Shown here piece by piece: positions 16,801 to 26,371 of a DNA stretch of 64,000 bases. Below the pieces are notes generated by a model, which was given only the letters and a program-made list of their open reading frames with translations, searched no databases and was not told the origin of the DNA. A program made the position numbers and the translations under genes. The first letter of the stretch is position 1. The number at the start of each line of letters is the position of its first letter. This DNA is from Streptomyces lydicus. GTDB lineage: Bacteria; Actinomycetota; Actinomycetes; Streptomycetales; Streptomycetaceae. The stretch lies in contig NZ_JNZA01000020.1 in NCBI RefSeq assembly GCF_000717345.1, forward strand, positions 62,001 through 126,000, given 5' to 3'.

Positions 16801-17144
16801 TTGTCCGTCCCGCCGTGGTGGTTTCTCGCCGTGGCGCCTGCGGCGGGCTGGGTTGTTGTTGGGTGCGGTGCCGCTCCTCCGGACTTCGTCCTGCGGCGCG
16901 GCCCCTCCCGTAGGGGGTAGGAAATGGCCGGTGGGGGCGGGCGTCTTACGGACGCTCGCCCCCCGGCCTTCAACTTTTCCTCCCACGGGAGGGGACGGGC
17001 CGGAGGGGCCTGTTCTGTGGACGTAAAGCGAAGCAGTCCACAGAACAGGCCCCGGAGGTCCGTCACCGCACCCAGCACCCACCCGGCCCGCCGCAGGCGC
17101 AACGGCGAGCAACAACCACAGCGGGAAAGCCAACAACGTGGGAG
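16801..17144. repeat. Dispersed hairpin repeat element, copy 1
   Basis: A 344-bp non-coding element between dacB and the metalloprotease. The core is a perfect 18-bp stem (17005-17022 with 17036-17053) and a 13-nt loop GTAAAGCGAAGCA. The right arm (17052-17074 and 17080-17113) is the exact reverse complement of 63671-63693 and 63632-63665. The left arm (16829-16880) is a diverged inverted copy. The 20-mer at 17121-17140 recurs at 63773-63792. A further GC hairpin lies at about 16935-16965. It probably also terminates dacB transcription. Confidence 0.85.
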
Positions 17145-17177
17145 TCAAAACCCACGGCGCCCACGTACGGTGAACTC

Positions 17178-18323
17178 ATGACGAGCATCGGTGGGACCGA
17201 GATGGTCGACTGGAATCTCGCGGCCGCGACCGCGACCCGGTTCGTGCGGCCGGGGCCTGAGGTGAGCCGGGACGAGGCGCGCGCGATCGTCGCCGAGTTG
17301 CGCCGGCACGCCAAGGCGTCCGAGGCGCATGTGCGGGCCTTCACGCGGATGGCACAGCCGGACGCGACGGGCGAGGAGCCGCACGACACCCCCGTCCTGG
17401 TCGTGGACCGGCCCGGCTGGATCCGGGCGAACGTCGCCGGGTTCCGGGCCGTGCTCAAGCCGCTGCTGGCCAAGATGGAGGACCGCCGCTCGACGCTGCC
17501 CGGTGGCGCGGTGCTCGGCGCGGTCGGCGGCAAGGTGACCGGCGTGGAGCTGGGCATGCTGCTGTCGTTCCTGGCGTCGCGGGTCCTCGGCCAGTACGAG
17601 ACCTTCGCCCCGGCCTCCCGCGCCCTGCCCGCCGCCGCGCAGGGCGGCCGGCTGCTGCTCGTCGCGCCGAACATCGTCCACGTGGAGCGCGAGCTCGAGG
17701 TGGACCCGCACGACTTCCGGCTGTGGGTGTGCCTCCACGAGGAGACGCACCGTACGCAGTTCACCGCCGTGCCCTGGCTGCGCGACCACATCGAGGGCGA
17801 GATCCAGTCGTTCCTCGGGGAGACCGACATCGACCCCGGCACGCTCCTGGAGCGGCTGCGGGAGGCCGCCCAGTCGCTGGCCGGCGCCAAGCCCGAGGGC
17901 GAGGAGGGCGAGGACGGCGGCCGCTCCCTCGTCGATCTCGTGCAGACCCCGGCGCAGCGCGAGATCCTCGGGCGGCTGACCGCCGTGATGTCGCTGCTGG
18001 AGGGGCACGCCGACTACGTGATGGACGGTGTGGGGCCCGACGTCGTGCCGTCGGTCGCCGAGATCCGGGAGAAGTTCCAGAAGCGCCGGGCCAGCGGCGC
18101 CGGCCGGCTCGACCAGGCGCTGCGCAAGCTGCTGGGCCTGGACGCCAAGCTGCGGCAGTACCGCGACGGCGAACGGTTCGTGCGGGCGGTGGCCGAGGAG
18201 GTGGGCGTGGACGGTTTCAACCGTGTGTGGACGTCACCGAACACCCTCCCCACCAAACAAGAGATCGCCAAACCGGCGGACTGGATCGCGCGGGTGCACC
18301 GCAAGGCGGACGGGGCACCGTAG
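17178..18323 (+). CDS. Zincin-like metalloprotease (DUF2342 family)
   Basis: A 381-residue protein of the actinobacterial family often labelled zinc-dependent metalloprotease or F420-biosynthesis-associated protein. The HExxH motif is in LHEETHRTQF (His187-His191) and a downstream EGHADYVMDG gives a probable third ligand region. No signal peptide or membrane helix is seen, so it is cytoplasmic. Substrates are unknown; the conserved place next to tilS-hpt-ftsH suggests a housekeeping role. ATG at 17178 has GGTGA upstream; an ATG eight codons in is an alternative. Confidence 0.88.
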   Translation: MTSIGGTEMVDWNLAAATATRFVRPGPEVSRDEARAIVAELRRHAKASEAHVRAFTRMAQPDATGEEPHDTPVLVVDRPGWIRANVAGFRAVLKPLLAKMEDRRSTLPGGAVLGAVGGKVTGVELGMLLSFLASRVLGQYETFAPASRALPAAAQGGRLLLVAPNIVHVERELEVDPHDFRLWVCLHEETHRTQFTAVPWLRDHIEGEIQSFLGETDIDPGTLLERLREAAQSLAGAKPEGEEGEDGGRSLVDLVQTPAQREILGRLTAVMSLLEGHADYVMDGVGPDVVPSVAEIREKFQKRRASGAGRLDQALRKLLGLDAKLRQYRDGERFVRAVAEEVGVDGFNRVWTSPNTLPTKQEIAKPADWIARVHRKADGAP

Positions 18324-18514
18324 GCGAAAGTTGTGAGCTGGGCACGCCGCGTGGCAGTAGAGCGCCCCTTCAATCACCCGTCTGAGGGACCGTTACCGAG
18401 GGATAGGCGTGCAATGCTCGGGGAACCGCTCGCCTCTGTCACCATCTAGGCACTCTGTGTGACGAAGGTGCCTCGCTGGCCCGAGGCTCCCCAGCTGAAC
18501 GATTGGAAACGGAC

Positions 18515-19522
18515 ATGGGTCCCCATCCAGCGGTCGCCGCGATACGCCTGGCGGTCCGCCGCGTACTCCACGACGTGCTCAACCACCACTGCGCACAGGA
18601 CCGGCGCGAGTCCCCGCTCGTGCTCGTCGCGTGCTCCGGCGGCGCCGACTCCATGGCGCTCGCCTCCGCTCTCGCCTTCGAAGCCCCCAAGCTGGGCGTC
18701 CGCGCCGGGGGCGTCACCATCGACCACGGGCTCCAGGAGGGCTCCGACCTCCGCGCCGCCGAGGTCGCCCTGCGGATGCGGGCCCTGCGGCTCGACCCCG
18801 TGGAGGCCGTCGCGGTCACCGTGGGCCGCGAGGGAGGCCCCGAGGCGGCCGCCCGGGACGCCCGTTACGCCGCCCTCGACGCGGTCGCCGAGCGCCTCGG
18901 CGCCGGCGCCGTCCTCCTCGGCCACACCCGCGACGACCAGGCCGAGACGGTCCTCCTCGGCCTCGCCCGCGGCTCCGGCACCCGCTCGCTGTCGGGCATG
19001 GCCGCCACCAGCGGACACGGCGGCCGCTACCGCCGGCCCTTCCTCGACGTGGACCGGCAGACCGCCCGCAAGGCGTGCCTGATCCAGTCGCTGCCCGTCT
19101 GGGACGACCCGCACAACACCGACCCCGCCTACACCCGCTCCCGGCTCCGCCACGAGGGCCTGCCCGCCCTGGAGAAAGCGCTCGGCAAGGGCGTCGTCGA
19201 GGCGCTGGCCCGCACCGCCCAGCTGTCCCGCGACGACGCCGACGCCCTGGACGCCTGGGCCGCCGCGGCCGAGGGCACCGTCCTCGACGACACCGGCACG
19301 CTCGATGTCGCCGCCCTGTTCGCCCTGCCGCCCGCCGTGCGCCGGCGGGTGCTGCGCCGGGCGGTGATCGGTGCCGGCTCCCCGGCCGGTTCGCTCTTCG
19401 CCCGCCACATCGAGGAAGTGGACCGCCTGATCACGGGCTGGCGGGGGCAGGGAGCCATCAATCTGCCCGGGCGCGTGGGTGTGCGACGGCAGGGTGGCAG
19501 ACTTGTCATCCGGCAGGGCTGA
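18515..19522 (+). CDS. tilS: tRNA(Ile)-lysidine synthase
   Basis: A 335-residue enzyme that attaches lysine to C34 of tRNA-Ile(CAU), changing its codon from AUG to AUA. The N-type ATP pyrophosphatase P-loop is SGGADS (residues 41-46), with [20 protein letters not shown] and later RPFLDVDR landmarks. The C-terminal part is shorter than in E. coli, as usual in actinobacteria. The ATG at 18515 is preferred over a TTG four codons upstream. It precedes hpt by 62 bp, a widely conserved pair. Confidence 0.95.
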   Translation: MGPHPAVAAIRLAVRRVLHDVLNHHCAQDRRESPLVLVACSGGADSMALASALAFEAPKLGVRAGGVTIDHGLQEGSDLRAAEVALRMRALRLDPVEAVAVTVGREGGPEAAARDARYAALDAVAERLGAGAVLLGHTRDDQAETVLLGLARGSGTRSLSGMAATSGHGGRYRRPFLDVDRQTARKACLIQSLPVWDDPHNTDPAYTRSRLRHEGLPALEKALGKGVVEALARTAQLSRDDADALDAWAAAAEGTVLDDTGTLDVAALFALPPAVRRRVLRRAVIGAGSPAGSLFARHIEEVDRLITGWRGQGAINLPGRVGVRRQGGRLVIRQG

Positions 19523-19584
19523 GCCGCAGACGCCGCCTTGCAGCCGAAGTCTCACGACTGACGTGAACACCGAATCGAGCGAGA

Positions 19585-20148
19585 GTGGCACGGGTGGACG
19601 ACAAGGACATGGGCGCCGACCTTCAGTCGGTACTCATCACCAAGGAAGAGATCGACGCCAAGCTGGCCGAGCTTGCCGCGAAGATCGATGCGGAGTACGC
19701 GGGCAAGGACCTGCTCATCATCGGCGTCCTCAAGGGCGCGGTGATGGTGATGGCGGACCTGGCGCGCGCGCTGTCCTCCCCCGTCACGATGGACTGGATG
19801 GCGGTGTCCTCCTACGGGGCGGGCACCCAGTCCTCCGGTGTGGTCCGCATCCTCAAGGACCTGGACACCGACATCAAGGGCAAGCACGTCCTGATCGTCG
19901 AGGACATCATCGACTCGGGCCTGACGCTGTCGTGGCTGCTGTCGAACCTCGGCTCGCGTGAGCCGGCGTCGCTGGAGGTGTGCACGCTGCTGCGCAAGCC
20001 GGACGCGGCCAAGGTGGCCATCGACGTGAAGTGGATCGGCTTCGACATCCCCAACGAGTTCGTCGTCGGCTACGGCCTGGACTTCGCGGAGAAGTACCGG
20101 AACCTGCCGTTCGTCGGTACTCTCGCGCCCCACGTCTACGGGGGCTGA
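19585..20148 (+). CDS. hpt: Hypoxanthine phosphoribosyltransferase
   Basis: A 187-residue purine salvage enzyme making IMP (and GMP) from the base and PRPP. The PRPP loop is [31 protein letters not shown] and [11 protein letters not shown] are family landmarks. GTG at 19585 and GTG at 19594 are both possible starts. The tilS-hpt-ftsH order is conserved across Gram-positive bacteria. A hairpin with a TTCG loop follows the stop codon. Confidence 0.96.
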   Translation: MARVDDKDMGADLQSVLITKEEIDAKLAELAAKIDAEYAGKDLLIIGVLKGAVMVMADLARALSSPVTMDWMAVSSYGAGTQSSGVVRILKDLDTDIKGKHVLIVEDIIDSGLTLSWLLSNLGSREPASLEVCTLLRKPDAAKVAIDVKWIGFDIPNEFVVGYGLDFAEKYRNLPFVGTLAPHVYGG

Positions 20149-20163
20149 ACAGCTTTCGCGGGC

Positions 20164-20192
20164 CGGCGGGAACCCTTCGGGGCTTCCCGCCG
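20164..20192 (+). terminator. TTCG-loop hairpin after hpt
   Basis: CGGCGGGAA-CCC-TTCG-GGG-C-TTCCCGCCG: a 12-bp stem with one bulged C and a stable UUCG tetraloop, 16 bp after the hpt stop. It likely separates hpt from ftsH transcription. Confidence 0.75.
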
Positions 20193-20384
20193 TTGGAGCA
20201 GGGAGAGCGGAATCCTCGGCTGCATGTTCACCGTCGGCGCAGGCGCCGGGTGACAATGCTGGGGTACCGTCCGAAGGCAGTTCTTTTTTCGGGCCAGTAA
20301 TACACCGTACGCACGACCAACCCACCCAAGGGCGTTGTGCCTCACTGTGGCAGGAGGGACGGGGCCGCAAACGGCTCCGTATGG

Positions 20385-22397
20385 ATGGACGTGAAGCGAT
20401 ACTTCCGTGGGCCGGTCATGTGGATCGTGCTGGCCGTCCTCGCCGTGGTCGTGTTGATGCAGGTCGTCGGCTCGTCCGGCGGCTACAAGACGGTGGACAC
20501 CGGTCAGGTCGTCAAGGCGATCGCTGACAACAAGGTGAAGTCCGCCGAGCTGACGACCGGTGACGAGAACAAGATCAAGATTGAGCTGTCGGGCTCCAAC
20601 AAGATTGAGGGCTCCAACAAGCTCCAGGCGAGCTACATCGGCGACCAGGGCGTCGACCTGGCGAAGAACCTGCAGGCCAAGTACCAGACCGGCGAGATCA
20701 AGGACGGGTACACCGTCTCCCCGTCGAAGCAGAACCCGTTCGTCGGCGTGCTGCTCTCGCTGCTTCCCTTCGTCCTCATCGTGGTCGTCTTCCTGTTCCT
20801 GATGAACCAGATGCAGGGCGGCGGCTCCCGGGTGATGAACTTCGGGAAGTCGAAGGCGAAGCTGATCACCAAGGACACCCCCAAGACGACGTTCGCGGAC
20901 GTCGCCGGGTCGGACGAGGCGGTCGAGGAACTCCACGAGATCAAGGAGTTCCTGCAGGAGCCGGCGAAGTTCCAGGCCGTCGGCGCCAAGATTCCCAAGG
21001 GCGTGCTGCTGTACGGCCCGCCCGGAACGGGCAAGACGCTGCTGGCGCGCGCCGTCGCCGGCGAGGCAGGCGTCCCGTTCTACTCGATCTCCGGTTCCGA
21101 CTTCGTCGAGATGTTCGTCGGTGTCGGTGCCTCCCGGGTCCGTGACCTGTTCGAGCAGGCCAAGGCGAACGCCCCGGCGATCGTCTTCGTCGACGAGATC
21201 GACGCCGTCGGCCGGCACCGCGGTGCGGGCCTGGGCGGTGGCCACGACGAGCGTGAGCAGACCCTCAACCAGCTGCTGGTCGAGATGGACGGCTTCGACG
21301 TCAAGGGCGGCGTGATCCTCATCGCCGCGACGAACCGCCCGGACATCCTCGACCCGGCGCTGCTGCGCCCCGGCCGCTTCGACCGGCAGATCGCCGTCGA
21401 CCGTCCGGACCTGCAGGGCCGTCTGGAGATCCTCAAGGTTCACCAGAAGGGCAAGCCGGTCGCCCAGGACGTCGACCTGTCGGCCGTCGCGAAGCGCACC
21501 CCCGGCTTCACCGGTGCCGATCTGTCGAACGTCCTGAACGAGGCCGCCCTGCTGACGGCCCGCAGCGACCAGAAGCTGATCAACAACCACTTCCTGGACG
21601 AGGCGATCGACCGCGTCGTGGCCGGCCCGCAGAAGCGGACCCGGATCATGTCCGAGAAGGAGAAGAAGATCACCGCGTACCACGAGGGCGGACACGCCCT
21701 GGTCGCGGCGGCCTCACCGAACTCCGACCCGGTCCACAAGATCACGATCCTGTCCCGCGGCCGGGCCCTGGGCTACACCATGGTGCTGCCCGACGAGGAC
21801 AAGTACTCCACCACCCGCAACGAGATGCTCGACCAGCTGGCGTACATGCTGGGCGGCCGCGCGGCGGAGGAGCTGGTCTTCCACGACCCGACCACGGGCG
21901 CCGCGAACGACATCGAGAAGGCGACCGCCACGGCCCGCGCGATGGTCACGCAGTACGGCATGACCGAGCGGCTCGGTGCGATCAAGTTCGGCACCGACAA
22001 CTCCGAGCCCTTCCTGGGCCGTGAGATGGGTCACCAGCGCGACTACTCCGAGGAGGTCGCCGCGCTGGTCGACGAGGAGGTCAAGAAGCTCATCGAGACC
22101 GCGCACAACGAGGCGTGGGAGATCCTGGTCGAGAACCGCGACATCCTCGACAACCTCGTGTTGACGCTCCTGGAGAAGGAGACGCTCAACAAGGAGGAGA
22201 TCGCCGAGCTCTTCAAGCACGTGGTCAAGCGCCCCGCGCGCCCCGCGTGGACCGGCTCGTCGCGCCGTACGCCCTCCAGCCGCCCGCCGGTGCTGTCGCC
22301 CAAGGAGCTGGCCCCGGCCAACGGCTCCGTGACGACCTCGGCCACCGTCTCGACGGAGAAGGCGGACGCTCCGGAGGAGCCGCGCACCGAGAGCTGA
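20385..22397 (+). CDS. ftsH: ATP-dependent zinc metalloprotease FtsH
   Basis: A 670-residue membrane-anchored AAA+ protease that degrades misfolded membrane and regulatory proteins. Membrane helices at about 10-28 and 118-140 flank an outside domain. Walker A GPPGTGKT is at 211-218, Walker [11 protein letters not shown] follows, and the zinc motif is HEGGH (433-437). The outside domain has a small repeat, [13 protein letters not shown] at 20385 (MDVKRYFRG) fits homologues, though no good binding site is close; AGGAGG is 27 nt away. A strong terminator separates it from folE. Confidence 0.96.
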   Translation: MDVKRYFRGPVMWIVLAVLAVVVLMQVVGSSGGYKTVDTGQVVKAIADNKVKSAELTTGDENKIKIELSGSNKIEGSNKLQASYIGDQGVDLAKNLQAKYQTGEIKDGYTVSPSKQNPFVGVLLSLLPFVLIVVVFLFLMNQMQGGGSRVMNFGKSKAKLITKDTPKTTFADVAGSDEAVEELHEIKEFLQEPAKFQAVGAKIPKGVLLYGPPGTGKTLLARAVAGEAGVPFYSISGSDFVEMFVGVGASRVRDLFEQAKANAPAIVFVDEIDAVGRHRGAGLGGGHDEREQTLNQLLVEMDGFDVKGGVILIAATNRPDILDPALLRPGRFDRQIAVDRPDLQGRLEILKVHQKGKPVAQDVDLSAVAKRTPGFTGADLSNVLNEAALLTARSDQKLINNHFLDEAIDRVVAGPQKRTRIMSEKEKKITAYHEGGHALVAAASPNSDPVHKITILSRGRALGYTMVLPDEDKYSTTRNEMLDQLAYMLGGRAAEELVFHDPTTGAANDIEKATATARAMVTQYGMTERLGAIKFGTDNSEPFLGREMGHQRDYSEEVAALVDEEVKKLIETAHNEAWEILVENRDILDNLVLTLLEKETLNKEEIAELFKHVVKRPARPAWTGSSRRTPSSRPPVLSPKELAPANGSVTTSATVSTEKADAPEEPRTES

Positions 22398-22427
22398 GTG
22401 CCGGCGGCCCCACCGGACCCGGAATAA

Positions 22428-22466
22428 ATGCCGCGCCCCCCAGGTTTAGCCTGGGGGGCGCGGCAT
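22428..22466 (+). terminator. 17-bp perfect hairpin between ftsH and folE
   Basis: Perfect 17-bp stem (22428-22444 with 22450-22466), loop TTTAG, 30 bp after the ftsH stop and 52 bp before the folE start. Little room remains for a separate folE promoter, so partial read-through is possible. Confidence 0.85.
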
Positions 22467-22518
22467 TCCCGCGAGACAGCCGCGCTGCCGCGCGGGCGCA
22501 GAAGGAACGAGGCACCAC

Positions 22519-23124
22519 ATGACCGACCCTGTGACGCTGGGCGTCGATGGCAAGATCGGCGAGTTCGACGAGAAGCGCGCCGAGAACGCCGTCCGCGAGC
22601 TGCTCATCGCCGTGGGCGAGGACCCGGACCGCGAGGGCCTGCTGGAGACCCCCGCGCGGGTGGCTCGGGCCTACAAGGAGATCTTCGCCGGCCTGTGGCA
22701 GAAGCCCGAGGACGTGCTGACGACCACCTTCGACCTCGGTCACGACGAGATGGTGCTGGTCAAGGACATCGAGCTGGTCTCCAGCTGCGAGCACCACCTG
22801 GTGCCCTTCGTCGGGGTGGCCCACGTGGGCTACATCCCGTCCGCCGACGGCAAGATCACCGGGCTGTCGAAGCTGGCCCGGCTGGTCGACGTCTACGCCC
22901 GCCGCCCGCAGGTCCAGGAGCGGCTGACCACGCAGATCGCGGACTCCCTGATGGAGATCCTGGAACCGCGCGGGGTGATCGTCGTCATCGAGTGCGAGCA
23001 CATGTGCATGACCATGCGCGGGGTCCGCAAGCCCGGCGCCAAGACCACCACCTCGGCGGTGCGCGGCCAGCTGCGGGACGCGGCGACCCGCGCCGAGGCG
23101 ATGAGCCTGATACTCGCCCGCTGA
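22519..23124 (+). CDS. folE: GTP cyclohydrolase I
   Basis: A 201-residue enzyme for the first step of folate synthesis, GTP to 7,8-dihydroneopterin triphosphate. The zinc ligands are in [10 protein letters not shown] (Cys and His) and the later [11 protein letters not shown]ys; [15 protein letters not shown] and [20 protein letters not shown] are family landmarks. With Cys-His-Cys ligands it is the usual zinc-dependent type IA, which fits a genome that also carries zinc-sparing ribosomal genes. folP, folB and folK lie a few kb downstream. Confidence 0.97.
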   Translation: MTDPVTLGVDGKIGEFDEKRAENAVRELLIAVGEDPDREGLLETPARVARAYKEIFAGLWQKPEDVLTTTFDLGHDEMVLVKDIELVSSCEHHLVPFVGVAHVGYIPSADGKITGLSKLARLVDVYARRPQVQERLTTQIADSLMEILEPRGVIVVIECEHMCMTMRGVRKPGAKTTTSAVRGQLRDAATRAEAMSLILAR

Positions 23125-23131
23125 CACGGCT

Positions 23132-23158
23132 CCGCCGGCGGGGGTTTCCCGCCGGCGG
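23132..23158. terminator. 11-bp hairpin between convergent folE and esterase genes
   Basis: CCGCCGGCGGG paired with CCCGCCGGCGG around GGTTT, just after folE; works for both converging transcripts. Confidence 0.75.
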
Positions 23159-23178
23159 GTGGTGCGGTCGTCAGGCCG

Positions 23179-24294
23179 TCAGGCCCTCAGGTGGTTGCCC
23201 AGCCACTGCAGTGCCGCCGGGATCTCACGGCGCCAGGTGTTGAAGTTGTGGCCGCCGCTGTCGAGGATGATCGACGAGATGCGGGTGGGCGACTTGGTCT
23301 GCTCGATGAAGCGCATCGTCTGGTGGTAGTTGCCCTCGCCCTGCTTGCTGCTGGTGACCAGCAGGTTCACCGGGGGAGCGGGCATGTGCCGCTGGCGCCA
23401 CAGCAGGTTGTTCTCCCGCTGGAGCTTCGAGTCGCCGCCGAAGAGGTCACCGGTGGTGGCGTCCAGGGGCGCCTTGTACGCGCCGGAGAGGGCGACCGCG
23501 GTGGAGTACGCCTCCGGGTGGCGCATGGCCATCTTCAGGGCGCAGTAGCCGCCGGTGGAGTCGCCCATGACGCCCCAGCTCTTCGCCTGGCTCCCTATTC
23601 GGTAGTGCTCGGCGATGTCCCGGCGCAGGTCCTTGGTGAAGAACGTCTCGGTCTGCGGGCCGTTCGGTATGTCGACGCATTCGGTGTCGCGGGGCGGCGC
23701 CACCGTCGGGCGCATCATCACCAGAACGGTCGGCCGCATCGCGTGCTTGCCGAGCAGTTCGTGCTGGGTCTGCGGGAAATGCAGCTTTTTGTACAGTGCC
23801 TCCGCGGTGCCCGGATAGCCGGTGAGTACCAGAGCTGCCGGGAATTTCTGCTTCGCGTATTTCTTCTGGAAGTACTGCGGCGGCAGATAGACGAATGCCG
23901 GGCTGGCGATCCTGGAATGCTCGCCCTGGATCAGCACCTTGTCGATACGGCCGGCGGACGCGGGCCGCGACCCGTTCTGCACGCTGATCCGCTCGGTTCC
24001 CAGCATCCGCAGTTTGGTGCCGTTCGGGCCGGTCTGATAGTTGGTCACCACGCCAGGTTCCTGCTCCTGGCCGAGGAGGTCGGCCCAGGAGGCGTAGAAA
24101 CCGAACGAGTTGTTGGCGAACAGACCGATCGCGGCGAAGATCGAGAGCTGGGTGGCCAGCAGCAGTCCGACGCGTCCCACGACGGCACGCCAGTTCCCCT
24201 TGGACAACCGCGGCCAGAGCCACACAGTGAGGACGAACAGTGCCACCGCGACGAGGACGGCAAGAAGCAGCACTTTCTTGCTGGTGAGACCCAT
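23179..24294 (-). CDS. Membrane-anchored alpha/beta-hydrolase (esterase D-like)
   Basis: A 371-residue protein with two N-terminal membrane helices (VLLLAVLVAVALFVLTVWLW and VGLLLATQLSIFAAIGLF) and an outside alpha/beta-hydrolase of the esterase D/antigen 85 type. The nucleophile Ser is in GDSTGGYCAL and the catalytic His in DSGGHNFNTW. The start at 24294 has GGAAG 11 nt upstream. It is divergent from an aminoacyl-lipid synthase gene, so a role in removing or recycling aminoacyl lipids is possible, but this is inference. Confidence 0.88.
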   Translation of the reverse strand: MGLTSKKVLLLAVLVAVALFVLTVWLWPRLSKGNWRAVVGRVGLLLATQLSIFAAIGLFANNSFGFYASWADLLGQEQEPGVVTNYQTGPNGTKLRMLGTERISVQNGSRPASAGRIDKVLIQGEHSRIASPAFVYLPPQYFQKKYAKQKFPAALVLTGYPGTAEALYKKLHFPQTQHELLGKHAMRPTVLVMMRPTVAPPRDTECVDIPNGPQTETFFTKDLRRDIAEHYRIGSQAKSWGVMGDSTGGYCALKMAMRHPEAYSTAVALSGAYKAPLDATTGDLFGGDSKLQRENNLLWRQRHMPAPPVNLLVTSSKQGEGNYHQTMRFIEQTKSPTRISSIILDSGGHNFNTWRREIPAALQWLGNHLRA

Positions 24295-24435
24295 GTGGTG
24301 CTTTCTTCCGGGCGGCCGGGTCATCCGTACCGCTGATGGAACCCCGAGCCCTGAAACGCCGTCATACAGGGCGCAAAAAGTCCAGATGCTGCGACAAGGC
24401 TCGCACGTTCTCTCGACCGGGGCGACGGGAAAGTG

Positions 24436-26283
24436 ATGTCTGACAGGCTAGATGGCGAAAAGTCGGAGAAGGTTGCGTGGCGAACGCCACGCTGGCTCCG
24501 CGGCCCGCGGCCCGAGGCGGTGCCGGGGTTCGTCGGCACGGCCGGCGTGATCGTCGGCCTGCTGAACCTGGCGGCCGGTGTGTTCCCGCGGTTCCGGCAC
24601 AGCCGGATGCACGCGGTGGCCGAGGTGCTGCCGGGAGCGGTGAGCCCGCTGGCGGCGGCCGCCTCCATCGTCGTCGGCATCCTGCTGCTCCTGCTGGCCC
24701 ACGGACTCAAACGGCGTAAACGGCGGGCGTGGGTGGCGGCGGTGGCGCTGCTGCCGGTCGGTATCGCCGCGCAGCTCGGCTACCGCCACTCCGTCTTCGG
24801 AGCGGTGCTGTCGCTGGCGCTGCTGGTGTTCCTGGTGTGGCACCGCAAGGAATTCGCGGCGCTGCCGGACCCGCGCAGCCGCTGGAAGGCGCTGGCCAAC
24901 CTGGTCGTGCTCGGCGGCGCCGGCTTCGCCATCGGCATGGTGATCGTCAGCTCCCACCCCCACAAGATCGTCGGCTCGCCGTCCTTCGCGCAGCGCGCCG
25001 AGCACGTCCTGTGGGGCATGTTCGGCTTCGAGGGCCCCATCGGCTACACCAACCAGGTCGACTACACCGTCGGCTACTCCCTCGGCGCACTGGGCCTGCT
25101 GACCGTCGCCACCACCGCGTACCTCGCCTTCCGGCCCGAGCACCCGGCGGCCCGGCTGACCGAGGACGACGAGGCGCGGCTGCGCGAGCTGCTCGCCGGG
25201 CACGGCGCCCGGGACTCGCTCGGCTACTTCGCGCTGCGCCGCGACAAGGGCGCGGTCTTCTCCCCGTCCGGCAAGGCCGCGGTCTGCTACCGGGTGATCT
25301 CCGGCGTGATGCTCGCCAGCGGCGACCCGATAGGCGACGTCGAGGCGTGGCCGGGCGCCATCGAGCGCTTCATGGAGGAGGCCCGGGCGCACTCCTGGAC
25401 GCCCGCGGTCACCGGCTGCAGCGAGACCGGCGGCCAGGTGTGGACCCGGGAGACCGGCATGGACGCGCTGGAGCTCGGCGACGAGGCGATCGTCGACGTC
25501 GCCGGCTTCACCCTCAGCGGGCGCGCGATGCGCAACGTGCGGCAGATGGTCAAGCGCATCGAGCGCAACGGGTACCACACCCGGGTGCGGCGGGTGCGCG
25601 ACCTGGAGCCCGAGGAACTGGCCCGGCTCCAGCAGGCCGCGAACGACTGGCGGGACACCGACACCGAGCGCGGCTTCTCGATGGCGCTCGGCCGGATCGA
25701 CGCGGTGACCGACGGCGACGCGGTGATCGCCACCGCCCATCTGCCGGCCGGCGAGGGCGAGGAGCCGGGGCCGTACGGGGACCTGAAGGCGATGCAGCAC
25801 TTCGTGCCGTGGGGCGACAGCGGGATCTCGCTGGAGCTGATGCGGCGCGACCGCAGCGCCGACCCGGGCATGAACGAGCTGCTGATCGTCGCGGCGCTGC
25901 AGGCGGCGCCCGACCTCGGGATCAAGCAGGTCTCGCTGAACTTCGCGGTCTTCCGCTCGTCCCTGGAACGCGGCGAGAAGCTCGGCGCGGGGCCGGTCAT
26001 CCGGATCTGGCGCGGGACGCTGATCTTCCTGTCCCGCTGGTACCAGATCGAGTCGCTCTACAAGTTCAACGACAAGTTCCAGCCGCGCTGGGAGCCCCGC
26101 TTCGTGGTGTTCCGCAACAGCCGCGACATCCCGCGCATCGGCCTGGCGGCGCTGCAGGCCGAGGGCTATCTGGAGCTGGGCCTGCCGCGCGTACTGCGGC
26201 GCAGGAAGCCCGCGGAGCCGCGGCCGTGCGCGCACGTCGTGGAGCGGGCGCGGACCGCGGGCGCGGTCGAACCGGCCGCCTGA
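24436..26283 (+). CDS. MprF-like aminoacyl-phosphatidylglycerol synthase
   Basis: A 615-residue protein with about six N-terminal membrane helices (residues 25-220) and a C-terminal DUF2156 / LPG synthase domain (about 240-590; GYFALRRDKGAVFSPSGKA, GMDALELGDEAIVD, and NELLIVAALQAAPD landmarks). The family transfers lysine or alanine from aminoacyl-tRNA to phosphatidylglycerol or other lipids, lowering surface charge. Unlike mycobacterial LysX it has no fused lysyl-tRNA synthetase. ATG 24436 follows a GTG; both are possible starts. It is divergent from the esterase gene. Confidence 0.9.
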   Translation: MSDRLDGEKSEKVAWRTPRWLRGPRPEAVPGFVGTAGVIVGLLNLAAGVFPRFRHSRMHAVAEVLPGAVSPLAAAASIVVGILLLLLAHGLKRRKRRAWVAAVALLPVGIAAQLGYRHSVFGAVLSLALLVFLVWHRKEFAALPDPRSRWKALANLVVLGGAGFAIGMVIVSSHPHKIVGSPSFAQRAEHVLWGMFGFEGPIGYTNQVDYTVGYSLGALGLLTVATTAYLAFRPEHPAARLTEDDEARLRELLAGHGARDSLGYFALRRDKGAVFSPSGKAAVCYRVISGVMLASGDPIGDVEAWPGAIERFMEEARAHSWTPAVTGCSETGGQVWTRETGMDALELGDEAIVDVAGFTLSGRAMRNVRQMVKRIERNGYHTRVRRVRDLEPEELARLQQAANDWRDTDTERGFSMALGRIDAVTDGDAVIATAHLPAGEGEEPGPYGDLKAMQHFVPWGDSGISLELMRRDRSADPGMNELLIVAALQAAPDLGIKQVSLNFAVFRSSLERGEKLGAGPVIRIWRGTLIFLSRWYQIESLYKFNDKFQPRWEPRFVVFRNSRDIPRIGLAALQAEGYLELGLPRVLRRRKPAEPRPCAHVVERARTAGAVEPAA

Positions 26284-26371
26284 CGCACACCGGCGGACGC
26301 CGGCGGGCGGTGCGGTCGCCGCACGCGGTGGCCGCAATCCGGCCGGTCGGCACACGGCCTACGCTGGTGCC

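Noticed and set aside
16924..17181. Small frames inside hairpin element copy 1
   Set aside because: They follow the palindromic repeat and have no binding site; the repeat explains the sequence.
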